Shown piece after piece: positions 1-9,337 of a stretch of DNA of 64,000 nt. Source of the stretch: Crossaster papposus (lineage: Eukaryota > Echinodermata > Asteroidea > Velatida > Solasteridae); assembly GCA_037893245.1 (NCBI GenBank), contig JBAIAA010000746.1, positions 668,010 to 732,009 of the forward strand, given 5' to 3'. Both the position numbers and the translations under genes were made by a program. Numbering within the stretch: the stretch's first letter is position 1; each line of letters begins with the position of its first letter. The notes under the pieces are model-generated. The model did no database searches. It was not told the DNA's origin and was given only the letters and a program-made list of their open reading frames with translations.

Positions 1-690
1 TTGTTTAGATTTGTATACTGCATATTAGTAGTAGTTTTAGAGTGATTTGAAGCCATAAATCGTGGATTTTCTGAGTGAAAGTTTGCTTGTAATAAGTTGT
101 AAGCCACATATTAACGTTTACATGTATATGCACAGTATGCCATTATCATTGTAACTTGCTCAAGATCTTTACGTGCTCGGGCTGTTGAGTTATTGTTAAG
201 AATTTATTAGTCTTGCATAAGTATACATGTAGTTTGATATGATTAGTGTGACATTAGGTACATGTCAGTGCATGTATTTAGAAGTTTTATATTTTCCTTT
301 ATATTTAGTCTAACCACCAAAGCGACACCAAGTGATACCACCAAAGTGACACAAGATAAGAGACACCATTGCGACACGCCATTGTGAATTCACCACTAGA
401 ATTCACCACCAGTTTTGACACCATAATTGCCACCTAACTTTACCACAACTTTTCGTCACACTACTCGGTAATCGTCACCCCTACTCTGTCAATTAACCTA
501 TCGTCAATATCGTCAAGTCATCTGTCAAGTATCACAGTCGGAACTCTGTCATCAAATTCTTTAAGTCACATCATTCAGATTGTTTGTTTATACGTTTCAT
601 TAAATAACATTTCTACACGTTCATTGGTGCGTCTCATACGCTGAGTTTTTTATTGATAACACAAAGCGACGATCTGTAGCATTACAGGCT
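1..690. other. Intergenic sequence, no gene seen
   Basis: AT-rich DNA without a coding signal. From about 305 to 500 it is enriched in short CACCA, GACAC and GTCAC words, giving a loose low-complexity strip with no clear unit length. Homology to the other TRIM blocks starts only near 695, so this stretch is unique within the window. Confidence 0.5.
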
Positions 691-994
691 ACACCCCCTT
701 TTCCCCCAGAAATAGCCATAGAAAATGACAAAACCCCTAAGAAATTTTGGAAACATATAAATCAGTGAAATGGAACCACCAAGCATTCCAAAACTGTTTT
801 CAGATCGCTTCTCGGTTTTAGAAAACACCTGAGCCGATTTTTGGACATAAGAACCACTACTAATATTGAAATTAAAATCAGTGGAAGTAGCCGGTGTCAT
901 TAAAATAAGACTCCTATGAAAATCGGACCCTTTTTCCTATTATTGGTTAAACCCTCTCACGTGATAGGTCACGCTCCTAATTATCTCCACTTAA

Positions 995-1712
995 AGATGG
1001 ACTACAACGGAATAATGATAAAGGCTGTGTTGCTGTTTTTTGTTCGAGAATTGTATAATGATTACTAATATATCATTAGTATTCAATAAATCTTGTTCCT
1101 TCATGCAAAAAACAACAAAAATGATCGGCGTTCTACGACCCAGAAAAACTCAGTTTCAGCAAAAGCCCTTAACTCATGAATAATTCATACTTTGTGTGTG
1201 ACGTACTACCCATGAAAACGCATACATATGGTGGCCCTGAAGGGATTCCGCAGATCGCGAATATTGACTTCAAATTTGACGTCAATATTCGCGACTTTTG
1301 GGGAAAGTCGTGAATATCGACGTCAAATTTGACGTCAATATTCGCGACTTTTTTGGAAAGTCGTGAACTAATATTGACGTCAAATTTGACGTCGATATTC
1401 GCGATCTGCGGAGTCCCTTCAGGGCCACCATGTATGCGTTTTCATGGGTAGTACGTCATCACTTTTCGCTGGTTTACAAGTCCGCTGGTACTATATCGTG
1501 GATTTCATTGTGGTTTTCAGTGGATCTTTGCCGGGAACCAGTACAGGGCGGGAAATTTTAAAATCAAAGAATCGAGGTCTAATTTTGTCGGTCAAATTGC
1601 AACAAAATTATTTAGAGAAAAACATGACCGTAACAATAAAGTGTTACCTGAACACAACATAAACAAGGTCCGATAATAAATTTAATGTGTGAGTTTTCGT
1701 TGTAGTCCATCT
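995..1712. mobile_element. Non-autonomous TTAA-target DNA transposon
   Basis: A 718-bp insertion flanked by TTAA (991-994 and 1713-1716), with perfect 15-bp TIRs starting AGATGGACTACAACG. The paralogous sites at 19670-19673 and 47964-47967 read CAC-TTAA-GCATGCGC without the insert, which proves the boundaries. TTAA duplication is typical of piggyBac and Kolobok superfamilies. No transposase is encoded, so the superfamily is inferred from the TSD only. It contains the palindrome at 1199-1458. Confidence 0.85.
1199..1458. repeat. 260-bp palindrome with internal repeats
   Basis: The arm beginning TGACGTACTACCCATGAAAA is mirrored by its reverse complement ending at 1458. Inside are about four short units of the pattern TTTGACGTCAATATTCGCGA separated by GGAAAGTCG, themselves near-palindromic around TGACGTCA. 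It may be a second MITE nested in the TTAA element or its subterminal repeat region. Confidence 0.75.
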
Positions 1713-1716
1713 TTAA

Positions 1717-2459
1717 GCATGCGCAATACTACCAATGAGTCCGGATTTCATGGGGTCTGAAATTCACGCTACATCAGTCTACTTAAGGCTAGTAAAGTCA
1801 TCAGTGGTGAGGTTTGTTGCCTACACAATTATGTCTTAGAGATTTTAGACAGGGCAGTATATGCTTGCATGCGTGTTTTGTTTTCTTTATTTATTCGCGA
1901 TTGGAACATAGCAGAACAAAACAGTGGTCCCAAAACAAAGACGCAGTCTACCAAATTATATTATATAACGCCAAGATGGCTTTAAAAAAATATAGGTCAA
2001 CTCGACAAGGTTAATCGTTGTATTAGGTAATCACACCGGCAGTTAACTATCAACCTTAAATTCTAAAGAAACTAATAGTAATATTCACACTCGCACCAAA
2101 CGTCTCTTACAAATTATACTTCCTTCACGTAAAAAAGAAATATGTAAATGTCAAATAGTGAAAGTTGCCACCAAAATGGCTCTTTTACAAGAGTGAGTTT
2201 AATTCACGCTTTTCCAGTGGTTTGTTTCCCACTCTGTTAGAGCGACTCTGAAATGTTCATTTTTGGATTGGATTCTTCTTTATCAAATATGCAAATAAGA
2301 TATTTACAAGCTGGTAATAATCTTACGCCGTATTTCAAGTTATCACTTGTTTTATTGGTATTTGTGACTTTTTATTCGATTGTCGAACGAAGTTCTACAT
2401 GTTTGTTTGTGTTTTTTTTCCATCAACGATAAATTGGAATGTTTGCTTGCAATGTCGCA
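1717..2459. other. 3' flank of TRIM copy A
   Basis: Non-coding sequence shared with the corresponding positions downstream of copies B and C, including the phrase AAAATGGCTCTTTTACAAGAG. No TE insertion was recognised within it. It probably contains the 3' UTR of copy A at its high-coordinate end. Confidence 0.5.
2371..2376 (-). other. Putative polyadenylation signal, TRIM copy A
   Basis: AATAAA on the minus strand about 85 nt after the stop codon. The same hexamer stands at the same distance after copies B and C. A second AATAAA lies at 2351-2356. Confidence 0.5.
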
Positions 2460-5232
2460 TCACACCTGGTGATACATCTTGACTGAGAAGTAGTCAGCCA
2501 CTGCCAGCTGCCCATCCGATGTGAATGTGATTCCTTGGGGATAGTACAAACCCTGTGCAATGCACTTAAGAAATCCACCTTGAGAGTCATAGTGGTGGAT
2601 ATGACCTGTGTCATCATAATCATTATGCATTGCAACATAGATACCTGACCTATCAGTGTACACACCGGTGCAGTACCGTACTGGTTGACCATTGATGGTG
2701 GGTTTGATGATGCGCTGTGTAGTACCATTGCCATCAGCAACATTTACTGTCTGTGGCCATGAACTAATGACAATTTTATCATTGATGTCCACAGCCAGAT
2801 AGTGAGGTTTAACCTCGACTGGTATGGTACGTAGGAGCTGACCATCAGTGGGGCTGTGTTCAGTCAACACCAGCCTCTGGACATCACCTACTAAGATGGT
2901 ACCATTATTCTTGACAGCTACACCCTGGAGGTCAACTGCGGTCTTACCGTCCTCACTCGGTGGCACCGTTAGGAACTCGTAGGCCAGCGTGTTGTCGCTG
3001 TTGAACACCTTCACATGGGATGCGCCATCCTGGACGACCACCAAACGATTGTTGGTGCGTGTAGCTGCGATGCCGCGTGGACCTGTAGGAGTCATGATGT
3101 CAAAACAAACAAACAAACGTATGTAGTTATTGAACAATCTTTTCAACACAGACATTCTTGAAAGAGTGAAAACTGCAGTAAAAGAACTGTCTGTCAAAAA
3201 ATACATTGTCAAGGTTTGGTATACACGCTTCAGAAATCAACGCGTCTTATAATTCACCTGGCATAATCTGTTATGTTTGGTGTTTATTTATGCATCAGAT
3301 TGTGGGACATTTTCTGTGTGGATAATATAAATAAAAAATACACTGCAAAAAATGTGTTTAGCAAGTAAACAATTTTCCAAACACTTTCTTGCTCTCAGTT
3401 TGTAAACGTGTTTAGCATGAATATGAATAGTGTTTATTCATTGAACATTGATGTTTAGAAATTGGACACGGGTGTTTAGCTGCTAAATATGTTGTTAGCA
3501 ACAAAAATGTTTAAACCTGCGTATATCGATGTTTTATACATATGCGAAAATATTTCTTTAATCAAATTCACAGTATTAATGTTTTTTCTCTGTAACTATC
3601 AGATGTTTTTTTTCTTAGACTTTTGATCTTTTGCAAAGAGCTTCAGGAATAAAGCAAATCGAATTACTGAGGTCAAATATTCATTTTTAGTTTGTCCCCT
3701 TTCGAAATTTTGTTTTCATGAAACAAACATTGAGGTTGAAAAACGTTCCTATGCCATGAATACCAACTATTTAATAGATCATTATTCTGTTTCAAATTTA
3801 CAGTTTCAATGGAGTTTTATTTACTTATTTTTAAAACGTATTTGTGAACAATTTAAATACAGAGAATATTAGTGAAGAGCGAAAGCAAATTGTTTAAGTG
3901 CATAATTTCGCAGATGGCAGGTAATTTCAACTTACATCCTTGCATCGGGATTGTGCTTTTCTGGTTGCCATCGATGCTGCAGATCACAACTCGGTGGTTG
4001 TAGCAATCAGTCACTGCAATCTCATCAGGGTGACGAGCAGCAATGTCCCAAGCCACATCAAACTCTCCTGGACCGCTTCCCTGTCTACCAAACTCACCAC
4101 ACAGCTCCCACTTGCCTTCCGTCACTACCACCTCACCCAGACTGATGTCACCAACACCCTCACTCTGCTTGAACTTCAGAAATACCAGCCTGTCGTCAAC
4201 TCTAGGAATAGCCTGACCAGCCAACAGTTTCAAGTCTTTGCTGATTGTAGGATAGAGTGACAGGAAGTCACTATCTGATGCAGTCCTTGTCACCTCTCTA
4301 GCCGTATCTAGTGAAAACTGAAACCTCTCCACAGCCAAGCTTGCAGTTTTCTCACATTCTTCCAGTTTTTTTTCATGATTCGTTTGGATGTTTTTGATTT
4401 CGCCAAGGATGCGATTTTCTTGGGCCGTGATCTCATCTCGTATCTTAGCTGCTCTGTCTCGCACTTCTGTCTTGACCTTCTGAATTCGGAGATTTAAATG
4501 TCCTTTCAGTCTTAAGACGTTTTCTCGTGATTCCTGGATTGCCTTCATTAAGTTTTCAAGTGGAGACATCAATTCAGCCAACGATTGCTTGTAAGTCGAT
4601 GCTGCTTCATCTTCCTCAATGTACAAGTGTTCTGGTTTGCAGTGGTTTACGACAGTACAGTCTCGGCAGATGAGTATTTCACACGTGGTACAAAAGAACC
4701 TTGCTGCTTCGCCCTCGTGGATCGGACATTGTGGATGCTGTTTCAAATGTTTCTTTGTCAGTGTAACCTTCCCCTCACGAATATCCTTTAGTGAAGTCAC
4801 CTTGTGAGTAGAAGAGTTAGCAAATCGAAGATGCATTTTGCTACAGGCTGAGCACACATTCTGGTCGCAGTCCAGACATCGATGCGTTGCCTCGTTTTCC
4901 CCCTCACAAATATCACAGGAAAGACCAGCATCACCCAAGCCCACTACCTTCTCTTGAAGTTCAATCTCCTCAACTAGACCGATTAGATGAAAGTTGGTTT
5001 TCAGACCCTGCACCCCCACCTCTGGAAGTTTCGTCTCCTGTCGACACACGGGGCAAGGAATCTCCGTACAGCCCTGGTGCTTCGTGCTGTAGTATTTCAG
5101 CAGACATTGTTCGCAGAAGTTGTGCAGGCATTCTAGTATCTTAGGCCGTGTGTATCTCTCCTGGCAAATGCAGCACTCAAGATGTCTGCCGATTGTCTCT
5201 AGAGCTGAACTTACTGCAGGTCCAGTCGCCAT
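2460..5232 (-). CDS. TRIM-NHL E3 ubiquitin ligase-like protein, copy A (two exons)
   Basis: Predicted RING-type E3 ubiquitin ligase of the tripartite-motif family with an NHL propeller. Exon 1 is 5232-3936 and exon 2 is 3082-2460, giving 1920 nt and 639 aa. The donor is GAT|GTAAGT and the acceptor CTACAG|GTCC; a split Cys codon (T+GT) keeps the frame. RING: C20, C23, C35, H37, C40, C43, C60, C63. B-box 1: C106, C109, C119, C122, C127, C130, H134, H143. B-box 2: C169, H172, C181, C184, C189, C192, H197, H202. A coiled coil follows at about 205-330. The first NHL repeat is about 378-425 (FGRQGSGPGEF, then IAVTDCYNHRVVI) and exon 2 supplies the rest of the propeller. There is no filamin domain, so the layout resembles TRIM32 or TRIM56-like invertebrate proteins. 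The start ATG has a good Kozak context (ACAAAATGGCG) conserved in all five copies. The substrate is unknown; invertebrate TRIM expansions are often linked to immunity, which is inference here. Confidence 0.9.
3340..3530. promoter_or_regulatory. Intronic TGTTTA/TAAACA cluster, copy A
   Basis: Within the 853-bp intron (3083-3935) the hexamer TGTTTA or its complement recurs at least six times, as in GTGTTTAGC, GTAAACA and TGTTTAT. The cluster is conserved in the introns of copies B and C. TGTTTA/TAAACA is the core of forkhead-type binding sites; a regulatory role is inference. Confidence 0.35.
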
Positions 5233-5270
5233 TTTGTTTTGTCTGAGAAAAAGAAGAAGAATGTGTTCAT

Positions 5271-5504
5271 GTATGTATGTATGTGTTCAGCCCATCATCT
5301 CCATCGATGGAAAATGAAAGACAGCCCTGCATGTGACTGCGGGAACCCAGACCAGACAGTGCAGCATGTGGTAAATGACTGCCTTCTCCGATGTTCCCCT
5401 GATAGTTTTGAGGGGATCCATCCGACAACAGATGCTGCTCTGACCTGGCTGAGAAACTTAGACTTGAATTTATAGAATGTGCATATATGTCATACGAAAC
5501 AAAC
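5271..5504 (+). mobile_element. 5'-truncated LINE, 3' end only
   Basis: Encodes the tail of a non-LTR retrotransposon ORF2: a C-terminal zinc-knuckle of the CDCG...QTVQHVV..C type (codons about 5326-5400), ending at TAG 5473-5475. It is absent from copies B and C, which read TTCATGTATTTATTAAT or similar across this point. A short ATGTAT repeat at both sides is a possible TSD. A (GTAT)n run precedes it. Confidence 0.65.
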
Positions 5505-5518
5505 AATGTATTTATTAA

Positions 5519-5600
5519 CCCTAACTCCCTCACCATTGTTATTGAACAATACAATTCCTCCAAAATCCTCCAACTTCCTTTGTTGTGTAGGGAGTTAGGG
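5519..5600. mobile_element. 82-bp piggyBac-like MITE
   Basis: TTAA at 5515-5518 and 5601-5604 flank perfect 12-bp TIRs CCCTAACTCCCT / AGGGAGTTAGGG. Copy B has the empty site TATTTATTAATAGGG near 23160. TTAACCC termini are the signature of piggyBac-type elements. It abuts the 3' end of the LINE fragment. Confidence 0.85.
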
Positions 5601-5604
5601 TTAA

Positions 5605-6660
5605 TAGGGATCGACAGAGAGCTCTAGATGTACGTGAATTTGAAAGAAGGGGAAAATCACACTCTTACCGAAACTGCACATTCTCTTCAAACTGCACTGT
5701 CATCACTTTCATTTTATATGTGATTTGTTTTTACATTGCTATTTGCCAATCCAATCTGTTAATGAGAAGGCTGATAATTTTAGAAATAACTTAATTACAT
5801 CCCATCTTGACACCAACAGCCATGCAAGTTGTTACAAAAATATTAAACTGAATTCTATACATAATATTCAGGGAATTAAGATGTGGTTCGAGGTCATGTA
5901 TCATGCATCTTTGACCTTTGATTTTCTCCACTGGTGTTATAGTCCACAGCGGGCATCAATGGGAAGACAGTCTAGATATACAATTATTGTTTGGCGAAAA
6001 TTAATTGAGCACGTGTGTTACTCAAGATGCAGTAGCGACAAGCTACATCACAAAATGTGCAGATATGCAATAAACCATGGAGAAATAAGGAATACATCTA
6101 CACACTGGCAAAAGTATTAAAGATTATACTTAGTAAAGTGCTGTCCAGATGTACAATTAAAATAAGCGCTTGTTAATGTTATGTTTTGAGCATTTGGCAT
6201 TGTACATGTCATGATCATGGAGGAATAAGAAGGAATTCCTCCATGATGTCATGTAGCTGCATGGTCATCGATTATGAAAAAAAACAGCGTCAAGCTGCAA
6301 CATATTCTTTGCCATTTTTCAATTGATCGATATGCTTACTCACATTTTTAAAAAGTTGTCAGTTTGGATGCGAGTTAAAATAAGCAAATCCTTTCAGTTT
6401 CACTCAGTTGTCCTCGACTAAGCGGTAACGCGAAGTACTACAACAAGTACAATAAAGTCGACATGAAATGCAACATGAATAGCGCCCCCAAGAAACGACA
6501 CGCCCAGCGTTCTAACTCTGGTCGTTTTCCAAACCCCAGCTCTAACTTAGGATCTATCGGGCTTCTTCCCAGCACCATTGACGAATTACTGCATGACGAA
6601 GCCAGAACGTAGACGAAGCTGGGGCTTGGACAACGGCTCACATATTCCGGATCCAATGAT
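5605..6660. other. 5' flank of TRIM copy A, no second gene seen
   Basis: Conserved non-coding block shared with all or most copies, including CAGCGTCAAGCTGCAACATATTC near 6290 and a roughly 60-bp block near 6476 containing GCGCCCCCAAGA and CGACACGCCCAGCG. A 131-codon open frame at 5725-6120 is broken in copy B and is not treated as a gene. The region probably holds the TRIM promoter, but no TATA or initiator was assigned. Confidence 0.5.
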
Positions 6661-6661
6661 C

Positions 6662-6975
6662 ACTAGACTGTAGGAGATGGGTAGGAGAGGGGATGGGGTA
6701 CTGGCGGATGGGGAGGGGATGGGAAGAGGATAGAGGTGGGATGAATGGAATGTGGGATGGATGGGACGGGGGATGGAATGGATTTGGGGTGGAATGGAAT
6801 GGCGATGGGATGCGGGGATGAAATGGGGGTGGGATGGGGGATGAAATGGGGGTGGGATGGGTTCAGATGAGGGATGGAATGAGAGATGGGATGTGGAATG
6901 TGATGGAATGGGATGGTGTTTGGATGGGGGATGGGATTGAATGGAAAGGGGGATGGGATGGAATGGTGGTGGCAT
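6662..6975. repeat. GGGATGG-rich degenerate minisatellite, block A
   Basis: Irregular runs of GGGATGG, GGGATGGAATGG and GGGGATGGG. Equivalent tracts occur at 25515-25640, 56990-57100 and 38750-38950. Long open frames on both strands here are compositional artefacts. Confidence 0.85.
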
Positions 6976-7260
6976 GGAATGCCTGCATATTCATTACAAT
7001 ACAGCACTGTATTAGCATCGATTGTAAAATCAATGTAATATTCGTGCATTTCGAATATTTCCACTTCAGTCTTCTTAATTCTGATTTGGTTGTTTCAAGA
7101 TGTCTTTTCAAGAACGTTATTGTTATATGCCTTATAACTTGTGCATGTTTACATTTAATGGAATTTAAATTGCCACAAATCGTACAGATTCGCCTTTGAT
7201 GCCCCAGAGTATCTGCTTTTTAATTGATCAAATTAAATGTGAACATGTGAACCACAATTT
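6976..7260. other. Conserved run before the 16-bp satellite
   Basis: Non-coding sequence containing ACAAATCGTACAGATTCGCC, also present at about 26275 and 57413. No coding feature seen. Confidence 0.5.
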
Positions 7261-7569
7261 TGGCCCGCGTACGGGCTGGCCCGCGTACGGGCTGGCCCGC
7301 GTACGGGCTGGCCCGCGTACGGGCTGGCCCGCGTACGGGCTGGCCCGCGTACGGGCTGGCCCGCGTACGGGCTGGCCCGCGTACGGGCTGGCCCGCGTAC
7401 GGGCTGGCCCGCGTACGGGCTGGCCCGCGTACGGGCTGGCCCGCGTACGGGCTGGCCCGCGTACGGGCTGGCCCGCGTACGGGCTGGCCCGCGTACGGGC
7501 TGGCCCGCGTACGGGCTGGCCCGCGTACGGGCTGGCCCGCGTACGGGCTGGCCCGCGTACGGGCTGGCC
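7261..7569. repeat. 16-bp satellite array (CCCGCGTACGGGCTGG)n
   Basis: About 19 nearly identical head-to-tail copies of a GC-rich 16-mer containing the palindrome CGTACG. As 16 is not a multiple of 3 and has no stop in any frame, all six frames stay open and give 16-residue pseudo-repeats; these are not genes. A diverged array with unit GCTCGCGTACGGGCTG sits at the same place in block B. Confidence 0.95.
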
Positions 7570-7631
7570 TGAGTTATCTGGTAAAACGCGCAACGTCAAC
7601 GTCAAACGTCACGTCGACGTTTTTAAATCCT

Positions 7632-7799
7632 AATTATATTTCGCTAATTACGGAGACTCACTCAGATTGTATTATGTCTCATGATAACGCAGTCAGTCCA
7701 CCCTTTGAAGTAATGGTATGACCCTATACAAATTCAAATCTTTAGTCAGTAGCCCAGGTACCGGTCGATGTACCAAGACTCCACCATGTAACCTTGTCT
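7632..7799. repeat. DIRS left inverted terminal repeat
   Basis: Starts AATTATATTTCGC and ends ...ACCTTGTCT. It matches the reverse complement of 12406-12565 except for a 10-bp gap (an extra AAAGACCACC-like run on the right side). Confidence 0.85.
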
Positions 7800-7874
7800 T
7801 TGTTTCTTGTGGCGCAGTCGGATAAAGTCGTGTTTTTTCGATTTCTCCACGCGTTAAACATTTTCAACAATAAT

Positions 7875-9320
7875 ATGGATCGTAAAAGTAATCGCCTACG
7901 TTCGACGTCGTCAACTGCGTCGGCCACGGTGTCTCGACCACCGGACAATGATGAGTCGATGAATATTCTTGCTAAGGCAACTAAGGAAATTCTTCCTGAC
8001 CGGGAGGATGACGGCATGGCATTTCCCGCAGGTCCGGCCTCGCCACGGGTCGTTCCTACGGCTAAAGGCAGCTCGCAGGTGTCTACCTCGCCATGGGTGG
8101 CACCTAATATCGAGCGTGGAACCGGGCCGCCATACCCGGTACCACTTTTACCGCCAAGCCAGGGCAGTACTTCTGGGCCGCCACACCCAGCTGTACAATA
8201 CGCCCAACCTGCCTTTCAACCCTACATCGGCCGACAAGCTCCCACGGCTCAACCGCCATTCAATCCATTTGGATGGAATGTGCCTTTGTATGCAGCTCAA
8301 GGACCCGGCATGCAGCAGACAGGGGGTGCTCAGCCAACCATGACACCAACAATGGCTCCACCGTACGGCATGCTTCCTTACGGTATGTCTGTTCCTTGGA
8401 TGATGCCCATGCAGCAACAAGATTTGCCAGCTCCTGCAGCTCATCAGGTTCGTAATCAGGACAATATCGAGACGAATATTGAATCGCCTGAGGCTGAAGT
8501 CGTCAGTGGTGAGGATGATTTTACTTCCACGATTTCTACGCCTTCCTCTGCATCAGTGGGCACCAAGGATACTTTTCGTAACCCTCACCGCAATGATTCA
8601 GGCACGCCATTATCTGCTAAAGTTCTCGACTGGTGGAAAGAACTCAGAACTAACAAACTTTCACCTGAAGACCTGAAGGAGGAACTTCAGTCGCTATTTG
8701 TTTCTACGGAACAGACCGGCCATTTTGACCCTCCGGAGCTGCCAGCTGGGATCAAGAAGGTATTTAAACAAGCTAATTCATCCCTTGTTTCTGGTGATGA
8801 TCGTTTGAAGTCGGCTCACGGGCATGCTTTAAAGTCAGCCTTGCCACTCCTTCATTTGTTTGATGCTATGGTGGATGCCGAGTGCCCTGACACCGTGAGT
8901 AAAGATCTCGTTGTTGAGCACCTGACTTCAGCATTAATCTTGCTGGGATCTGCATCTCAAAGTTTTGCAACAGCACGTCAACATCTTTTTGATGACATTG
9001 TGGATAAGCGCTTTGAGGTTCTTCGTAAGAATTCACCATCTATGAATAAACTGTTTGGATCTTCAATTATGAAAGACATTGAAGAAACTGAGAAGGCTAA
9101 CAAGATAGCAGCGAAGGTAACTAAAGGTTTTTCCTCCACCCTGAAGGAGAAACGCTTCACTCCATATCGTCGTTTCGCCACGGCACGATCACATACCAGA
9201 GGTCGTCGTGGTGGCCCCAGCCGTAATTCCTTTCGCACCTTCAGACGTAATGTGCAACCGTTCAAAGAGAATGAAGGCAAAAAACAGCGGAGTGTTCGGT
9301 CATTCGACCAGCAGAGTTAA
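7875..9320 (+). CDS. DIRS gag-like ORF1 protein
   Basis: 481-aa product if started at ATG 7875, the first ATG after the left terminal repeat (an upstream in-frame TTG-type opening at 7794 lies within the repeat and is disregarded). The N-terminal 160 residues are rich in Pro, Gln and Met. The middle is a helical region around VLDWWKEL to SSTLKEKRF, as in DIRS gag proteins. The C-terminus is strongly basic (clusters such as RGRRGG and FRTFRRN), suited to nucleic-acid binding. This is the only intact ORF of the element. It ends just before ORF2. Confidence 0.75.
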   Translation: MDRKSNRLRSTSSTASATVSRPPDNDESMNILAKATKEILPDREDDGMAFPAGPASPRVVPTAKGSSQVSTSPWVAPNIERGTGPPYPVPLLPPSQGSTSGPPHPAVQYAQPAFQPYIGRQAPTAQPPFNPFGWNVPLYAAQGPGMQQTGGAQPTMTPTMAPPYGMLPYGMSVPWMMPMQQQDLPAPAAHQVRNQDNIETNIESPEAEVVSGEDDFTSTISTPSSASVGTKDTFRNPHRNDSGTPLSAKVLDWWKELRTNKLSPEDLKEELQSLFVSTEQTGHFDPPELPAGIKKVFKQANSSLVSGDDRLKSAHGHALKSALPLLHLFDAMVDAECPDTVSKDLVVEHLTSALILLGSASQSFATARQHLFDDIVDKRFEVLRKNSPSMNKLFGSSIMKDIEETEKANKIAAKVTKGFSSTLKEKRFTPYRRFATARSHTRGRRGGPSRNSFRTFRRNVQPFKENEGKKQRSVRSFDQQS

Positions 9321-9337
9321 ACAAACTAGTCATCGAT

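Larger units (their letters stand above)
695..7260. repeat. Segmental duplication block A carrying TRIM copy A
   Basis: The order is: upstream block with the phrase TAGCCATAGAAAATGAC, NHL exon, intron, RING/B-box exon, 5' flank, GGGATGG-rich satellite, then a conserved run ending just before the 16-bp GCGTACGGG array. The same order recurs at about 18905-26330 and 45610-57456. A starts later than B and C, lacking the roughly 2 kb that precede this point in C. Differences between blocks are mainly discrete TE insertions, described separately. Confidence 0.85.

Noticed and set aside
4887-5144. Plus-strand frames antisense to TRIM exon 1 in all copies
   Set aside because: They persist only because the minus-strand exon is conserved; codon logic and homology support the minus strand.
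5725-6120. 131-codon plus-strand frame upstream of TRIM copy A
   Set aside because: The homologous stretch in block B is broken into shorter frames and no domain is seen.
7228-7721. Open frames of 125-153 codons on both strands over the 16-bp array
   Set aside because: A 16-bp stop-free unit opens every frame; the residues are pure repeat translation (RVRAGPRTGWPAYGLA).
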